The notes beneath the pieces were generated by a model. The model did not search any database. It worked only from the letters and a program-made list of their open reading frames with translations, and was not told the DNA's origin. The translations under genes were made by a program, and so were the position numbers. Of a DNA stretch of 64,000 nucleotides, positions 1 through 8,374 are shown piece after piece. The stretch is from Oscillospiraceae bacterium (GTDB lineage Bacteria; Bacillota; Clostridia; Oscillospirales; Oscillospiraceae), in contig AP025582.1 of NCBI GenBank assembly GCA_022846075.1, positions 2,108,001 to 2,172,000 of the forward strand, in the 5' to 3' direction. The first letter of the stretch is position 1; every line of letters begins with the position of its first letter.

Positions 1-134
1 TCTCCCTCCAGCAGTCCCAGGGCCGCCGTCAGGGCCGTCAGCCCCTTTGCCCGGGCGTCCAGCGTTCCTACGGCCCCCAGCCCCAGGGCCAGCCCGCCCC
101 CCGTGAGGAGGAGGGCTCCCAACAGCTTCAGCAT
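1..134 (-). CDS. spoIIIAB: Stage III sporulation protein AB, N-terminal part (cut by window edge)
   Basis: Only the first 44 codons are in the window. The reading starts at ATG 134 and encodes a hydrophobic N-terminus (MLKLLGALLLTGGGLALGLG) followed by LDARAKGLTALTAALGLLEG, which matches the membrane anchor and start of the SpoIIIAB family. Its ATG overlaps the stop of spoIIIAA by 7 bases, the usual order in the spoIIIA operon. SpoIIIAB is a mother-cell membrane component of the SpoIIIA-SpoIIQ channel needed for late sigma-G activity in the forespore. Identification rests on this short piece plus the neighbour, and the rest of the operon should lie to the left. Confidence 0.8.
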   Translation of the reverse strand, partial: MLKLLGALLLTGGGLALGLGAVGTLDARAKGLTALTAALGLLEG

Positions 135-1027
135 GGCAGCTCCTCCACCCGGCAGCGGGGGCCGAACCCCCGCCGGTCCAGGTACACCACCCGCTGGAAA
201 AGCCCCCGGGCCAGGAGGTCCCGGTACACCGGCCGCCCCCGCAGGTCCTCTAGACTGGCGCCGTGGGCGGTGGCCAGCAGCCGCACCCCGCAGTTGGCGC
301 ACTGCTCCAGGGCGGCGCAGTCGGCGGGGGCGGTGATCTCGTCACAGGCCAAAACCTGGGGGTTCATCCCCCGCAGGAGCATCATCAGCCCTTGCGCCTT
401 GGGGCAGCCGTCCAGCACGTCGGTGCGGGCCCCCACGTCGAACTGGGGCACCCCCTCCCAGAGGGCGGCCACTTCCCCCCGCTCGTCGGCCAGGCCCACC
501 CGCAGGGGGGGCGCCCCCTCCCCGTCGGAGATCCGCCGGACCAGGTCCCGGAGGAGGGTGGTCTTTCCCCCGCCCGGCGGGGCCAGCAGGAGGGTGTTGG
601 GCAGGCTCCCCGCCGCCAGCAGATCCGCCAGCACCTCCGCCCCGCAGCCGGGGACGGCGTGGGCCACCCGGATATTCAAAGAAGAGAGGGTCCGCAGGTT
701 GCGGACTTGTCCCCCCTCCGCCGCCACGCTGCCGCACAGCCCCACCCGGTGGCCCCCCCGGACGGTGAAATAGCCCTGCCGCACCCGTTCCAGGGCGGCG
801 TGGGCGCTGGCCTGGGTGGCAATCTCCACCGTCAGCTCCAAATCCCGCACCGTCACCGGCTCCCCGCCGGGCAGGCCCAGCTCGTCCATCCCCACCGTCA
901 CGGTGGGGGGCCGCCCCGCCCGCAGGCGAAACTCCTCCACCTGCCGCTTCACCAGCGCGGGCAGCTCCTCCGCCCGCCGCCGGAGCCCGGGGGGCAGCAG
1001 TATGACCGCGTCGTCAAATCCCGCCAT
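128..1027 (-). CDS. spoIIIAA: Stage III sporulation protein AA, AAA-type ATPase
   Basis: The 299-residue product is a secretion-type ATPase of the mother cell that powers the SpoIIIA-SpoIIQ channel. The Walker A loop APPGGGKTT lies in the middle, and a Walker B-like strand (VLACDE) follows at about two-thirds of the length. The N-terminal half (VEEFRLRAGRPP) is the usual SpoIIIAA leader domain. I place the start at ATG 1027 because AGGAGG sits 7 bases upstream. An ATG two codons earlier (1033) is almost inside the ribosome site, and a longer in-frame start at 1108 has no such site. The gene is translationally coupled to spoIIIAB and shows that the organism is an endospore former. Confidence 0.93.
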   Translation of the reverse strand: MAGFDDAVILLPPGLRRRAEELPALVKRQVEEFRLRAGRPPTVTVGMDELGLPGGEPVTVRDLELTVEIATQASAHAALERVRQGYFTVRGGHRVGLCGSVAAEGGQVRNLRTLSSLNIRVAHAVPGCGAEVLADLLAAGSLPNTLLLAPPGGGKTTLLRDLVRRISDGEGAPPLRVGLADERGEVAALWEGVPQFDVGARTDVLDGCPKAQGLMMLLRGMNPQVLACDEITAPADCAALEQCANCGVRLLATAHGASLEDLRGRPVYRDLLARGLFQRVVYLDRRGFGPRCRVEELPC

Positions 1028-1117
1028 CGTCATCCCTCCTCTTTGGTACTGGCCTATCTCTATGAGGGCTTGGACCATTTTATGAATGAAAAAAAGGAGG
1101 CGGGTCATAGACCCGCC

Positions 1118-1381
1118 TCACCAGCGTGCGAAAGGAAGCAATAAAAATATCATAAAACTCAGGGCGAAGAAAGCGAGGAAATAGCCCAGGCTCACCTTCC
1201 ATAAAACGGAGAGCACCCGGTGCGTCCGTCTCCAGCCATGGGTCCCCGCCATGTAGGAAAAGGAGCCGGCGAAAAAGAGGGTCAGGAGGGCGAGGAGAAA
1301 GAGGGGGGCAGCCAGCTCCGTCATATAGAAAAACGCCCACAGGTCCAGCAGTCCCCTGCACAGGGAATCGGCAAGCGCCAC
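1118..1381 (-). CDS. Small membrane protein, paralogue of the next gene upstream
   Basis: An 87-residue protein with two hydrophobic segments (about residues 20-46 and 66-84) and a central basic stretch. It starts with GTG at 1381, preceded by an AGGGGGG site 7 bases upstream. The motif WRRTHRVLSVLWKVSLG near residue 50 matches WTRWSRVLSILWKVCLG in the neighbouring gene, so the two are diverged tandem copies. I do not recognise a named family. It follows the HTH and DUF2975 genes on the same strand, which suggests one transcript, possibly a membrane-stress or signalling set. Function unknown. Confidence 0.6.
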   Translation of the reverse strand: MALADSLCRGLLDLWAFFYMTELAAPLFLLALLTLFFAGSFSYMAGTHGWRRTHRVLSVLWKVSLGYFLAFFALSFMIFLLLPFARW

Positions 1382-1396
1382 GCATCATCCCCCCTT

Positions 1397-1630
1397 TCAC
1401 ATGGAGACACGCAGAAGAAACAGCCACAGGAAGGTCAGCGCCAGCCACACGGCCCAGATGCCCAGACATACCTTCCACAAAATGGAGAGCACCCGGCTCC
1501 ACCGGGTCCAGCCGCGGGCCTTTGCCGCCCAGCACAGGACGCCGGAGAGGGCGGACAGGCACACGGAGGGCAGGGCGATAAGGCCCCCCGCGGAGAAAAA
1601 GACCATGAACGCCTCAAAGCTCCCCTTCAT
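1397..1630 (-). CDS. Small membrane protein, paralogue of downstream gene
   Basis: A 77-residue protein with two predicted membrane helices (about residues 8-34 and 54-75) separated by a short basic loop. It shares the loop motif SRVLSILWKVCLG with the 87-residue protein encoded next to it. The ATG at 1630 lies inside the 3-prime end of the HTH gene (17-base overlap), so translation is probably coupled to that regulator. No known domain is recognised. The tandem arrangement behind an HTH/DUF2975 pair is the main clue to its role, and the function is open. Confidence 0.6.
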   Translation of the reverse strand: MKGSFEAFMVFFSAGGLIALPSVCLSALSGVLCWAAKARGWTRWSRVLSILWKVCLGIWAVWLALTFLWLFLLRVSM

Positions 1631-1862
1631 CGTTCCGTTCCTCCTCCCCCGCCCCCGGGCAGTATTCCAGCAGATCTCCCGGTTGGCAGTCCAGGGCGGC
1701 GCAGAGCTTAGCCAGGGTGGACACCTTCACCGCCTTAGCCTTGCCCGTCTTTAAAATGGACATGTTGGCCAGGGTGATGCCCACCCGCTCGGCCAGCTCC
1801 GTGACGCTCATTTTCCGCTTGGCCAGCAGTACGTCGATGCGAAAGACGATGGTCCCATCCAT
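1614..1862 (-). CDS. XRE-family helix-turn-helix regulator (YozG-like)
   Basis: A compact 82-residue Cro/C1-type DNA-binding protein. The helix-turn-helix covers roughly residues 17-60 (VTELAERVGITLANMSILKTG followed by the KVSTLAKLCAALDC helix and the family ending QPGDLLEY). ATG 1862 is preferred over an in-frame GTG at 1871 because a GAGGTGA site sits 5 bases before it. It lies 10 bases after the DUF2975 gene. DUF2975 membrane proteins paired with such short HTH proteins are common in Firmicutes. It probably regulates its own operon, whose promoter is at 2475-2503. Confidence 0.85.
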   Translation of the reverse strand: MDGTIVFRIDVLLAKRKMSVTELAERVGITLANMSILKTGKAKAVKVSTLAKLCAALDCQPGDLLEYCPGAGEEERNDEGEL

Positions 1863-1872
1863 ACCCCTCACC

Positions 1873-2451
1873 TCAAATCGTCAGGTCGTTTTCCGCCTTC
1901 AGCTCCGCCGCCTGGCGGAAGAGGGCGGACATGACCAGGCACAGAAGGCCCCCGGCGAAGAAAACGGGGACGAAGAGGGCGGCGGCCAGACTCAGCTGGA
2001 AGGTGCGGACAAAGATCCCCCACACCACGTAGGCCAACGCCCCGGCGGACACCAGGAAGCAGCATCCCGCCGCCCGGCGGAGGGCGGCGGCGTTCTCCAG
2101 GGAAAAGGGCTCCCCCCGGAGGATGGCCCCCAGCACCCGCCGGGCCTGCCAGAGGATGACGGCGGTGCAGCCGCCGGAGAGGAGGAGGGACAGGACGGGG
2201 ACCAGGGTCTCCGCGTCGCCCCAAAACCAGAACCAGGCCAGAACGCTGCCCGCCGCGCCGGCCATGACGATGTCGTCCTCCCCGGGGTGGAACAGGCCGG
2301 ACAGGTAGTCCCCCGCCCCCTCCAGGAAGCCCCCCTGGCTGAACATCACGGCCGTGGGCACCAGATACAAAAGGACCACGTTGCAGGCCAGGGCAAACAG
2401 GATGAGGACGTTCAGGGCTTTGGCGGCTTTTTGAACGGCGGTAAGGCGCAT
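1873..2451 (-). CDS. DUF2975 membrane protein
   Basis: A 192-residue protein with four hydrophobic segments: near residues 12-36, about 60-85, 115-137 and 148-172. The order of helices and the pairing with a YozG-like regulator are typical of DUF2975. The start at ATG 2451 follows a GGAGGAG site 6 bases upstream; an ATG further out at 2484 lacks one. Its biochemical function is not known. Partnership with the HTH gene suggests a membrane-bound sensor or anti-regulator, which is inference. Confidence 0.75.
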   Translation of the reverse strand: MRLTAVQKAAKALNVLILFALACNVVLLYLVPTAVMFSQGGFLEGAGDYLSGLFHPGEDDIVMAGAAGSVLAWFWFWGDAETLVPVLSLLLSGGCTAVILWQARRVLGAILRGEPFSLENAAALRRAAGCCFLVSAGALAYVVWGIFVRTFQLSLAAALFVPVFFAGGLLCLVMSALFRQAAELKAENDLTI

Positions 2452-2474
2452 GGCGATCTCCTCCTTTTTTCCAT

Positions 2475-2503
2475 ATCCTATCACAGCCCTTATTGAAAAT
2501 CAA
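2475..2503 (-). promoter_or_regulatory. Sigma-A promoter of the DUF2975/HTH operon
   Basis: Reading on the minus strand, TTGATT and TAGGAT are separated by 17 bases, just upstream of the DUF2975 start at 2451. It is the only good candidate in the divergent intergenic region on this strand. Confidence 0.6.
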
Positions 2504-2538
2504 TTATTATTTATTGAATTACAATAAATCCGTGCTGG

Positions 2539-2567
2539 TTGACATTTTTTCTGGTCGGGCCTATGAT
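2539..2567 (+). promoter_or_regulatory. Sigma-A promoter of the SLH-domain protein gene
   Basis: TTGACA at 2539-2544 and TATGAT at 2562-2567 with an exact 17-base spacer, 33 bases before the ATG at 2600. Near-consensus boxes predict strong vegetative transcription. Confidence 0.8.
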
Positions 2568-2599
2568 GGACTTACCAAAGGAATACGGGAGGGATTGAT

Positions 2600-4912
2600 A
2601 TGAAACGGGTCTTGGCCTTTTTGCTGGCGGTATGCCTCGCCGTTCCGGCGGCGTGGGCGGCGGAGAACAGCCCTGCCGAAGCAGGCTCCGGCAATCCCGC
2701 GCCGGAGGTGTTGGCGGGACAGCTCCAGAACCTAGGGCTGTTTTTGGGCAATGGCACTGGGGACTTCGACCTGGACCGGGCCCCCACCCGGGCAGAGGCG
2801 GTGGTGATGCTGGTGCGGGCCTTGGGCAAGGAGGATGAGGCCAAGACTCTGCCCACTGGCCACCCCTTTACCGACGTGCCCCAGTGGGCCGACGGGTATG
2901 TGAGCTACGCCTATGCCCACGGCCTGACCAAGGGCGCGTCGGAGACCTGGCTGAACGCCAGAGGCGACGCGGGGGCGGCCATGTACCTCACGTTCATGCT
3001 CCGGGCCCTGGGCTACTCCGACCAGGCGGACGGGCAGTTCACCTGGGACGCCCCTTGGGCGCTGGCCATCGACTGCGGCATTTTGCCCGAGAGCGTTGAC
3101 TGCGCCCTGTTCACCCGCGGGGACGCGGTGACGGTGACCGCCGCCGCCCTGTTTGCCCCCCTGCGGGGGATGAAAACCACCCTTGCCGGCCGGCTGGCGG
3201 AGGAGGGCGTCTTTTCCGATGAACAGTTCTCCGCCGCCTTCCCCGCCGACCCCTTTGCGGGCATTCCCCAGATGGACGAGGCTTCCGCTCTCCACCAGGA
3301 TATGGTGGCGGATTATATTTTTAAAGAAGAAATCGAGTTCCCCCGCATCCTGGAGTCCCCGCTGTGCACGGTCATCCTGGGCATTTACAGCACACCCCAC
3401 GGCGGGAACCACACCGTGGAGCTGCTCTATCCGGACGGCACAGTCCTCCGGCTGGAGACCCCGCGGACCTCCTATATGGTGCATACCACCATTTCCCCGG
3501 ATGAGATGGCCCTCAGCGCCGACGGGAAAATCCTCACTTACTCCTACCTCTTTGAGGAGCGCCTCACCAGCAGCGCCCAGAACCCGGACGACCCGGAGGC
3601 CCTCGTGTTCCACGAGGCCGGGCAGTATCTCTACACCGCCGACCTGACTACCGGGAAAAACACGCTGGAGATCGTACCCATCCCCTACGACATCGTGCTG
3701 GAGCGGACACTCCAGTTGGAGAGCTTCACGCCAGTACAAATCCTGGAGAGCGCCGACGCCACCATCCTGCTGGGCACGAAGTCCTATGGTTCCGGCGAGG
3801 ACGATTTCTTCCTCTACCTCGTCTACAAGCCGGGCCGGACTGTGCAGGAGGGCCTGCGGAAGGAACTGCCCCTGCCGGCCACGTACAACTACGGCACGGG
3901 CAGGGCGCCGGACAGTCTGGAGCTGAGCGCCGACGGCGCCACGCTGACCTACGCCTATCGCTTCGACGACCAGCTGCTGGTCAATTCGGCGCAGGGGCCA
4001 AGTTGGGGCGTATTCCACGAGGCGGGGACGTATACTTACACGGTGGACCTGGCCAGTGGGGCGGTCACCGAGACCATCTCCTCCCCCGCCTACGACGAGG
4101 CCGTCGCCGAACTGCAAAACAGTCCCGGCTATCGCAGCAGGCAAACCTATGAAACCGACCAGTGTACGATTTTCGTCTTTGACCGGGGCGGCTTTATGAA
4201 CGCCCCGCTGGGTATGACCGAGCTCATTTACAAGCCCGGCTCCGCCAAAGGGGTGGGAACGGTCATCGTTCTGCCCTACCCCAAGCCGGGCACCCTGTGG
4301 ACGTGTACGCCCGCCGACACCCGGGAGCTCAGCGAGGACAAAAGCACCTTCACCTATACCTACTACTTTGATGAGCCCTTTATCCTTGGGCCCCCCGTTG
4401 TGGATGAGCCCATCGTCTGTCATGAGGCGGGTACTTATACCTATACCACAGACCTGATGACCGGGCAGACCACAGAGACCATCACGCCCCCATCCTATGA
4501 CGGGGCCATGGCAAGCCTGGTCAAAAACCCGGTATACACCGTGGAACTACAACTGGAAGGCCCCGCCTGCACAGCGGTGCTGCGGTGGAAGGACGCCAAC
4601 TTCGAGGAGCCGGTAAAAGACTATGAGCTCTATCTGGTCTACCAGCCGGACAGCCCTCTGGCCGACACGATCCGCCAACGGCTGATTTTGCCCAGCACCG
4701 CCGCCGTTCAGGGCTATTCCAACGTCCCCACGGACCGGGTCCCGGACACGCTGGCATTCAGTGACAACGGGTCAGCGTTGCTCTACACCTATCACTTTGA
4801 CGAGGCCCTGTACGAATATCACGGGGACAAGCTGTACCACGATGCGGGGACATACACCTACACGGTTGACCTGTCCACCGGGGAGACCTCCGTAACACAT
4901 ACCTTTGACTGA
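2600..4912 (+). CDS. Secreted S-layer-homology protein with four internal repeats
   Basis: A 770-residue exported protein. Residues 1-20 form a signal peptide ending in AWAAE. An SLH-like region follows (about residues 50-175; motifs FTDVPQWADGYVSYAYAHGL and TRAEAVVMLVRALG), which should anchor it to secondary cell-wall polymer. The remainder consists of four similar units of about 137 residues, each ending in H(E/D)AGxYxYTxDLxTG, with that signature at residues near 337, 472, 608 and 747. Each unit also carries an SxDxxTLTY-type strand, suggesting beta-rich modules. The ATG follows GGGAGG. It has its own promoter and a terminator just after the stop. The ligand or role is unknown. Confidence 0.85.
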   Translation: MKRVLAFLLAVCLAVPAAWAAENSPAEAGSGNPAPEVLAGQLQNLGLFLGNGTGDFDLDRAPTRAEAVVMLVRALGKEDEAKTLPTGHPFTDVPQWADGYVSYAYAHGLTKGASETWLNARGDAGAAMYLTFMLRALGYSDQADGQFTWDAPWALAIDCGILPESVDCALFTRGDAVTVTAAALFAPLRGMKTTLAGRLAEEGVFSDEQFSAAFPADPFAGIPQMDEASALHQDMVADYIFKEEIEFPRILESPLCTVILGIYSTPHGGNHTVELLYPDGTVLRLETPRTSYMVHTTISPDEMALSADGKILTYSYLFEERLTSSAQNPDDPEALVFHEAGQYLYTADLTTGKNTLEIVPIPYDIVLERTLQLESFTPVQILESADATILLGTKSYGSGEDDFFLYLVYKPGRTVQEGLRKELPLPATYNYGTGRAPDSLELSADGATLTYAYRFDDQLLVNSAQGPSWGVFHEAGTYTYTVDLASGAVTETISSPAYDEAVAELQNSPGYRSRQTYETDQCTIFVFDRGGFMNAPLGMTELIYKPGSAKGVGTVIVLPYPKPGTLWTCTPADTRELSEDKSTFTYTYYFDEPFILGPPVVDEPIVCHEAGTYTYTTDLMTGQTTETITPPSYDGAMASLVKNPVYTVELQLEGPACTAVLRWKDANFEEPVKDYELYLVYQPDSPLADTIRQRLILPSTAAVQGYSNVPTDRVPDTLAFSDNGSALLYTYHFDEALYEYHGDKLYHDAGTYTYTVDLSTGETSVTHTFD

Positions 4913-4922
4913 CACAGACGGC

Positions 4923-4959
4923 AAGAAGCGCCGGACGGTTTCACCGTCCGGCGCTTCTT
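4923..4959. terminator. Bidirectional terminator between SLH gene and gpsA
   Basis: A perfect 17-base inverted repeat (4923-4939 with 4943-4959) and a 3-base loop lies between two convergent genes. The stem ends in AAG/CTT tracts that give short T runs in both directions. Confidence 0.85.
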
Positions 4960-4967
4960 CATGCGAG

Positions 4968-5969
4968 TCAGACCCAGCTTTCCTCGCTCTCGTGCTTTTT
5001 GTCCCGGGTCATCAGCTCCACGATAACCGCCTTGGGGTCCTTATTCTCGTACAACACCTGGTAGGCCGCCTGGGTAATGGGCATCTCCACCCCCATTTTG
5101 TCGGCCAGGGCCTTGGCATTGGCGGCGGCGTAGTAGCCCTCCACCACCATGCCGATCTGCTCCACCGCCTTGGCGGGGGGCACGCCCTCCCCGATAAGGA
5201 TGCCGCAGCGGCGGTTGCGTGAGTGCATGGAGGTGCAGGTGACGATGAGATCGCCGAGACCCGCGAGGCCAGCGAAGGTCTCTTTCCGGCCCCCCATGGC
5301 CTCCCCCAGGCGGGCAATCTCGGAGAGGCCCCGGGTCATGAGGGCGGCCTTGGTATTGTCGCCGCAGCCCAGGCCGTCGCAGGTGCCGGCGCAGAGGGCA
5401 ATGACGTTTTTCAGCGCCGCCCCCAGCTCCACGCCCACCACGTCGTCGGTGGTGTAGACCCGGAAGCGCTTGTTCATGAAGCTGTCCTGCACCAGCTGGG
5501 CGGCCGCCTTATCCTGGGAGGCAGCCACCACCACGGTAGGCACGCCCCGGCCCACCTCCTCGGCGTGAGAGGGGCCGGAGAGGGCCACCACCGGGTGGTC
5601 CTCCCCCACTTCCTGGGCAATGACCTCGGTGAGGGTGAGGGAGGTGTCCTTCTCCACGCCCTTGGACACGCTCACCAGCACCGCACCCGGGTCCAGCAGG
5701 GGTTTGGCCTGGGCGGCGGTGCCCCGGACGGCGAAGGAGGGGGTAGCCAGCAGCACCAGCCCCTTGCCCTTCACGCAGGCCAGGTCCGAGGTGAGCTTCA
5801 GCCCCTCAGGCAGGGGCACCCCCTTGAGAACGGGATTTTCCCGGGTTTGGCGCAGATTGGCGCACTCCTCCTCCCGGTAGGACCACAATGTCACGTCATG
5901 GCCGTTTTCCAACAGCAGGAGAGCCAGGGCCGTGCCCCAGCCGCCGGAGCCCAAGACAGCGATATTCAT
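4968..5969 (-). CDS. gpsA: Glycerol-3-phosphate dehydrogenase [NAD(P)+]
   Basis: The 333-residue cytoplasmic enzyme reduces dihydroxyacetone phosphate to sn-glycerol 3-phosphate for phospholipid synthesis. The N-terminal Rossmann motif VLGSGGWGTALA is intact. The central SGPSHAEEV and the KNVIALCAGTCDGLGCGDN region are the family's catalytic and substrate-binding segments, and GLGDLIVTCTS follows. Length is normal for GpsA. The ATG overlaps the stop of plsY by four bases, so the two consecutive steps of glycerolipid synthesis are translationally coupled. It ends against the convergent SLH gene. Confidence 0.97.
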   Translation of the reverse strand: MNIAVLGSGGWGTALALLLLENGHDVTLWSYREEECANLRQTRENPVLKGVPLPEGLKLTSDLACVKGKGLVLLATPSFAVRGTAAQAKPLLDPGAVLVSVSKGVEKDTSLTLTEVIAQEVGEDHPVVALSGPSHAEEVGRGVPTVVVAASQDKAAAQLVQDSFMNKRFRVYTTDDVVGVELGAALKNVIALCAGTCDGLGCGDNTKAALMTRGLSEIARLGEAMGGRKETFAGLAGLGDLIVTCTSMHSRNRRCGILIGEGVPPAKAVEQIGMVVEGYYAAANAKALADKMGVEMPITQAAYQVLYENKDPKAVIVELMTRDKKHESEESWV

Positions 5970-6712
5970 GTACTGGAATCCCCCTTCTTTTTATGAAAGG
6001 AGAGCTTGCTCTCCTCGCCCTTGAGAAGACGCTGGATGTTCCCCCGGTGCTTCCAGAGGATCAGGCCGCCCAAAAGGACGGACAAGACCATGATGACGGG
6101 GTCATGGCCGACGAAGAGCCAGGTGCCCACCGGGAAGAAGGCCGCGGCGTACACCGAACCCAGGGAGACGTAGCGGGTCAGCACCGTCAGCAGGAGGAAG
6201 CCGCCCCACACCAGCAGGGCCAGCCTCCAGTCGATCATCCAGGCAATGGTGCCGCCGGAGAGGATGCCCTTGCCCCCCTTGAAGCCGAACATGCAGGGGA
6301 ACATATGGCCCAGGAGGCAGAAGAGGCCCGCCCAATATTTATAAAAAATCACATGGAGCACCGGGTCGATGACAAAGGTCATTCCGCTGGCAAACGTGAC
6401 CGACTCCGTATGAATGGTCGCCCCCATGCCGAAAGGCAGGAAATCGGAAAGCCACACGCCCACCACTACGGCAAGCACAGCCTTGAGCACGTCGATGAGA
6501 ATGACGGCCAAGGTCAGCGGCCCGCCGAAAGTACGGAAAAAGTTGGTCAGCCCAGCGTTTCCGCTGCCGTGGGTGCGCACGTCGTCCCGAAGGATATACT
6601 TGGAGATGATGACCGCCCCGTTGGAGCAGCCCAGGAAATACGCGCAGATCGCTGCCACAATGAGCCTGGCCGGCTGGTCATAAAACAAAATCAGCAAATC
6701 CCAGGTGCCCAC
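5966..6712 (-). CDS. plsY: Acyl-phosphate:glycerol-3-phosphate acyltransferase
   Basis: A 248-residue polytopic membrane enzyme that transfers an acyl group from acyl phosphate to glycerol 3-phosphate, giving lysophosphatidate. The family motifs are present: YFLGCSNGAVII, then DVRTHGSGNAGLTNFFRTFG, and FKGGKGILSGG in the third cytoplasmic loop. About six membrane segments are visible. It lies 2 bases after der and overlaps gpsA by 4, in the common clostridial order der-plsY-gpsA. It is slightly longer than the typical 200-residue PlsY because of a loop insertion near the middle and a charged tail. Confidence 0.95.
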   Translation of the reverse strand: MGTWDLLILFYDQPARLIVAAICAYFLGCSNGAVIISKYILRDDVRTHGSGNAGLTNFFRTFGGPLTLAVILIDVLKAVLAVVVGVWLSDFLPFGMGATIHTESVTFASGMTFVIDPVLHVIFYKYWAGLFCLLGHMFPCMFGFKGGKGILSGGTIAWMIDWRLALLVWGGFLLLTVLTRYVSLGSVYAAAFFPVGTWLFVGHDPVIMVLSVLLGGLILWKHRGNIQRLLKGEESKLSFHKKKGDSST

Positions 6713-6714
6713 TG

Positions 6715-8043
6715 TTACCCCTCCTTATCGCCCTTCTGCCGGACGGTGATCTTGATGGGAGTGCCCTCCAGGCCGAAGGTGGCCCGGATCTGGTTCTCGA
6801 TATAGCGCTGATAGGAGAAGTGGAAAAGCTCCCGGCTGTTGCAGAAAATGACGAAGTGGGGCGGGCGGATGCCCACCTGGGTCATATAGTAGACCTTGAG
6901 GCGCTTACCTTTGTCCGTGGGGGGCTGGACCCGGGTCGTGGCGTCGGCCAGCACGTCGTTGAGCATGCCGGTGGTGATACGCATGGAGGCCTGGTTGGCC
7001 ACCTGGTTGATGGCGTCGAAGAGCCGGTCCACCCGGGAGCCGGTGAGGGCGGAGATGAACAGAATGGGGGCATAGTCCATATAGGCCAGGTCCCGGCGGA
7101 TGTCCTTGCACATCCGGTCCATGGTCTTGTCGTCCTTCTCCACCGCGTCCCACTTGTTGACCACGATGATGGAGGCCTTGCCCGCCTCGTGGGCCAGGCC
7201 CGCCACCTTGGTGTCCTGCTCGGTGACGCCCTCGTTGGCGTCGATCATGATGAGGCAGACGTCGGCCCGCTCCACCGCCAGGGTGGCCCGGAGGACGGAG
7301 AATTTTTCCACCCGGTCGTCCACCTTGGACTTTTTCCGCAGGCCGGCGGTGTCGATGAAGAGGTACTTGCCCTTGTCGTTCTCAAAGTAGTTGTCCACCG
7401 CGTCCCGGGTGGTGCCCGCCACGTCGGAGACGATGACCCGCTCCTGGCCCAGGATGCGGTTGACCAGGGAGGACTTGCCCGCGTTGGGCTTGCCGATGAT
7501 GGCCACCTTGATGACGTCGTCGCCCTCCTCCTCGTCGTCGGCCTCGGGGAAGTACTTGAAACACTCGTCCAGCAAGTCGCCGGTGCCGTGGCCGTGGATG
7601 GAGGAGACGGCCACCGGGTCCCCCAGGCCCAGGTTATAAAACTCGTAGATATCGGGGTTGGTCATGCCGGTCTGGTCCATCTTGTTTACCGCCAGCACCA
7701 CCGGCTTGCCCGATTTCAGCAGCATGGAGGCCACCTCCTGGTCGGAGGCGGTGAGGCCGGTCTGGATGTCGCAGACAAAGACGATGACCGTGGCGCTCTG
7801 GATGGCGATCTCCGCCTGCTGGCGCATGAACTGGAGGATCTCGCTGTCGGTGTCCGGCTCGATGCCGCCGGTGTCCACCAGGTCGAACTTGCGGCCCCGC
7901 CACTCACAGGGGGCGTACAGCCGGTCCCGGGTGACGCCGGGGGTGTCCTCCACGATGGACAACCGCTGGCCCACCAGCTTATTGAAGAGCATGGATTTGC
8001 CCACGTTGGGCCGGCCTACGATGGCCACCAGAGGTCTCGCCAT
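6715..8043 (-). CDS. der: Ribosome biogenesis GTPase Der (EngA)
   Basis: A 442-residue protein with two tandem G domains and a C-terminal KH-like domain, the layout unique to Der, which acts in 50S subunit maturation. The first G domain has GRPNVGKSM and DTGG, with NKMD further on. The second has GKPNAGKSS, DTAG and NKWD. The C-terminal part (RLKVYYMTQVGIRPPHFVIFCN) is the usual KH-like end. It is the first gene of the der-plsY-gpsA run. About 330 bases of non-coding sequence precede it. Confidence 0.97.
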   Translation of the reverse strand: MARPLVAIVGRPNVGKSMLFNKLVGQRLSIVEDTPGVTRDRLYAPCEWRGRKFDLVDTGGIEPDTDSEILQFMRQQAEIAIQSATVIVFVCDIQTGLTASDQEVASMLLKSGKPVVLAVNKMDQTGMTNPDIYEFYNLGLGDPVAVSSIHGHGTGDLLDECFKYFPEADDEEEGDDVIKVAIIGKPNAGKSSLVNRILGQERVIVSDVAGTTRDAVDNYFENDKGKYLFIDTAGLRKKSKVDDRVEKFSVLRATLAVERADVCLIMIDANEGVTEQDTKVAGLAHEAGKASIIVVNKWDAVEKDDKTMDRMCKDIRRDLAYMDYAPILFISALTGSRVDRLFDAINQVANQASMRITTGMLNDVLADATTRVQPPTDKGKRLKVYYMTQVGIRPPHFVIFCNSRELFHFSYQRYIENQIRATFGLEGTPIKITVRQKGDKEG

Positions 8044-8216
8044 GGAAACCCCTCCCTTTTTCTCAATTTATACTCATCGGTATTATTACACGTTCCGCCC
8101 CAGAAGTCAACGAAAGGTATCCAGCAAACCAGGGCAGCGGCGTTTCGAGCCTGTTGGGCCGCGGGCCGGAGGGATGCGGGGGCGCTTTCCCTTTTGCCGT
8201 TTCGTTCCCCTCATCC

Positions 8217-8260
8217 GGCCCCTGCGGGGCCACCTTCCCCCAGGGGAAGGCTCTTTTTTT
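8217..8260. repeat. Double-hairpin GC-rich repeat unit
   Basis: Two adjacent perfect hairpins, GGCCCC-TGC-GGGGCC (8217-8231) and CCTTCCCC-CA-GGGGAAGG (8233-8250), are followed by a run of seven T. There is no plus-strand gene upstream that it could end. I recall very similar CTCATCCGGCC... ACCTTCCCC elements as dispersed repeats in related gut Clostridia, but cannot check copy number here. The rest of the 331-base gap 8044-8374 shows nothing gene-like. Confidence 0.5.
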
Positions 8261-8325
8261 GACTTTGCCTGCCCTCATGACGCCCCAGCGGCCTCACGCC
8301 CTTTGATTACTCTTCCCATTTGGGC

Positions 8326-8360
8326 AAAAAGAAAGAGGGGAAAAATTCCCCTCTCGCTCT
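8326..8360 (-). terminator. Terminator downstream of rpmF
   Basis: On the minus strand a GAGAGGGGAA / TTCCCCTCTT stem is followed by a T-rich run, directly after the rpmF stop at 8375. Confidence 0.8.
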
Positions 8361-8374
8361 TTTCCGGTTCCGTC

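Noticed and set aside
263-1144. Plus-strand frames antisense to spoIIIAA
   Set aside because: Low-complexity H/G/P/R composition and no ribosome site; the minus-strand gene has clear ATPase motifs.
8063-8278. 71-residue minus-strand frame upstream of der
   Set aside because: It consists of the GC-rich hairpin repeat and lacks a ribosome site and conserved character.
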